Position numbers and translations under genes: made by a program. A DNA stretch of 6,103 nt from Anaerolineales bacterium. Its GTDB lineage: Bacteria > Chloroflexota > Anaerolineae > Anaerolineales > UBA11657. Below, in pieces: positions 4,801 through 6,103 of the stretch. The DNA lies in the NCBI GenBank assembly GCA_947503585.1, contig CANNEJ010000106.1, positions 1-6,103 on the forward strand, given 5' to 3'. The notes under the pieces were generated by a model that was not told the DNA's origin, made no database searches, and saw nothing but the letters and a program-made list of their open reading frames with translations. The first letter of the stretch is position 1, and the number at the start of each line of letters is the position of its first letter.

Positions 4801-6103
4801 ATGCTCCCGAATTCCACCCAAATCGAGCGCACTTTTTGCGCCTGCAAGCTACGGCTTGCATTGATGTTTGCGGCAGCAGTGCTGGCGGGCTGCGGCACCG
4901 CCGCGGTTAAGGCGCGGGCGGCAGCCGTTGCGCGGCTGGTTGTGCGCCCGGGAAGCACGGCCGCTGCCGGTACGCTGCCGAATATGCCGACGCTCCTGCC
5001 GGCGCTGCCCACGCCCGTTCCGGTGCCCACGCTTGTGCCCTCAGCTGCCAATCCGCTGGGCTGCGACGGAAGTGTGTTTGACCGGGTAATGGAGCAAATG
5101 CTGCCAATGGCAACCGAACTGCCGGCCGTCGGCGCAGAGTGGCAGGCACAACAGGCCATGCCCGGGTTTGCAGAAATACAGCAAGCGTTGCAAGCGCGCC
5201 TGCCGGCGGGCGGCTCGCTGGCGGTGCTGCGCAGCGGCTGGCAGTGGGCCATCATTCCGCAGGATGCGGCCGGACAAATTCTGTGGGCGTGGGATGCGGC
5301 CGCGCGCCGCTTTCAATTACGCCCCGAGTATGCCGGCCCGCTGCAAGTGCTGCCATTTCCGGCGGGCGAAGCGCCGGCCTACGCGGCGCTGCATGGCGGC
5401 TGCCTCGTGCTGCAAATTTCACCGGACGGCACGGTGCCGCAGTACCAAATTGATCCGCGCGCAACGGAAGATTTGTGGGTGGATGTGGCTGAGACGCTGA
5501 ACGCCGGCGCGGCCTTTGAATCATTCTGGGCAGACGCGCTGGGCATCGAACTGCCCAAGCAGCTGACGGCCGAAACGCAAATACTCAACTCCAGCGGCAA
5601 GGTTGCACTGCGCTTCAAGCTGCAGTTTAGTGCTGCGCTTATGAAGCCCACCGGCATTATGCGTGTGCGCCTGTCGCCGCGCGCGCTGCAGCAAACGGGC
5701 ACATTGCTGCTGGGCTTGCTGGCTGCGCAGCAGCTTGTGCCGGAGTGGGGCGATGTGACAACCTATGCGCCGCTGTACGCGGAAGATTTTGGCGCAAATC
5801 CGGCGGTGCTGCTTCACACGCCGCAACCAGCGCAACGGCCGCTGGTGTTGCAAGCCGCTACAGCGCGCCTCAGGCGCGGCGCGCCATTCTTCTTTGATGA
5901 CCGCTTCATGGGCTCGCGCGCGCAAGCGGGCGTTGCTGCAGCGCCGGCGGGTGCGCTGCAGGAGATCCGCGCACTGCGGCTGGTGCAGGCCACGCGCCCG
6001 GAGCTTGCAACTGCCAGTGCTTACTTGCAGCAGGCTGGCATTTCGTACCGCACTTGCGCAGAGCTGGCGCTGTGTGCCAGCGGCTGGCTGGAGAGCGTGG
6101 CTT
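4801..6103 (+). CDS. Putative lipoprotein of unrecognised family (partial, C-terminus off the right edge)
   Basis: 434 codons are open to the window edge. The N-terminus is a lipoprotein signal peptide: basic residues Lys16 and Arg18, a hydrophobic stretch LALMFAAAV (19-27), and the lipobox LAGC with Cys31 as the lipidation site. Residues 32-60 are Ala/Val/Arg-rich. Residues 60-80 are a Pro/Thr/Val tether (LPTPVPVPTLVP) of the type that holds exported proteins away from the membrane. The remainder (about 85-434) looks like a folded extracytoplasmic domain with Trp-rich segments (SGWQWAIIP at 145-153, ILWAWD at 160-165) and Cys88, Cys201, Cys419 and Cys425, which could form disulfides. I recognise no domain. 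It should be anchored on the outer face of the cytoplasmic membrane. ATG at 4801 has no ribosome-binding site; an in-frame GTG at 4780 has GGAA six bases before it and would add seven residues, so the start is open. It diverges from the membrane-transport pair, which may hint at shared regulation but proves no functional link. Confidence 0.83.
   Translation, partial: MLPNSTQIERTFCACKLRLALMFAAAVLAGCGTAAVKARAAAVARLVVRPGSTAAAGTLPNMPTLLPALPTPVPVPTLVPSAANPLGCDGSVFDRVMEQMLPMATELPAVGAEWQAQQAMPGFAEIQQALQARLPAGGSLAVLRSGWQWAIIPQDAAGQILWAWDAAARRFQLRPEYAGPLQVLPFPAGEAPAYAALHGGCLVLQISPDGTVPQYQIDPRATEDLWVDVAETLNAGAAFESFWADALGIELPKQLTAETQILNSSGKVALRFKLQFSAALMKPTGIMRVRLSPRALQQTGTLLLGLLAAQQLVPEWGDVTTYAPLYAEDFGANPAVLLHTPQPAQRPLVLQAATARLRRGAPFFFDDRFMGSRAQAGVAAAPAGALQEIRALRLVQATRPELATASAYLQQAGISYRTCAELALCASGWLESVA

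Noticed and set aside
4514..4861. Upstream extension of the first membrane protein to an ATG at 4861
   Set aside because: It would cross both divergent promoters and the first 61 bases of the lipoprotein gene. The extra 116 residues show no membrane or family character, and the resulting protein would be much longer than the family norm.
5521..5925. Minus-strand frame of 134 residues opposite the lipoprotein
   Set aside because: It is antisense to a continuous, well-behaved coding frame and has no recognisable motif.

Overview
This window is GC-rich bacterial chromosomal DNA with dense gene packing. The best guess for its source is a member of the Chloroflexota (Anaerolineae-like). That guess rests on general look: a lipoprotein whose mature N-terminus is a Pro/Thr/Val-rich tether of the PTPVPVPT type, Ala/Leu/Gln-rich proteins, and hemolysin-type transporters of the 'AEFA' subgroup. 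No ribosomal or marker gene is present, so the taxonomy is inference only.

Layout. Four genes lie on the minus strand and one on the plus strand. From right to left on the minus strand they are two paralogous CNNM/CBS/CorC_HlyC membrane proteins (4513-3185, then 3192-1780, overlapping by 8 bases), a non-coding gap of 338 bases, an alpha/beta hydrolase (1441-590), and a SIS-domain sugar-phosphate protein (565 to beyond the left edge). Diverging from the first membrane protein, a lipoprotein of unrecognised family starts at 4801 on the plus strand and runs off the right edge. The 287-base divergent region holds two perfect TATAAT boxes, one facing each way. A 19-base near-perfect dyad touches the leftward -10 box, and an 11-base palindrome lies next to it.

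How the genes may work together. The two membrane proteins are almost certainly one transcriptional and translationally coupled unit, perhaps forming hetero- or homodimers for divalent-cation (Mg2+/Co2+) transport or homeostasis. The hydrolase and the SIS protein sit head to tail with 24 bases between them. The SIS gene has its own promoter-like TATAAT overlapping the hydrolase stop codon and a terminator-like hairpin. No evidence links these two to the membrane proteins apart from shared direction. Nothing in the window looks like a mobile element, CRISPR array, tRNA, rRNA or defence system. The most interesting items are the divergent regulatory region, the tandem overlapping paralogs with non-ATG starts, and the unassigned lipoprotein.
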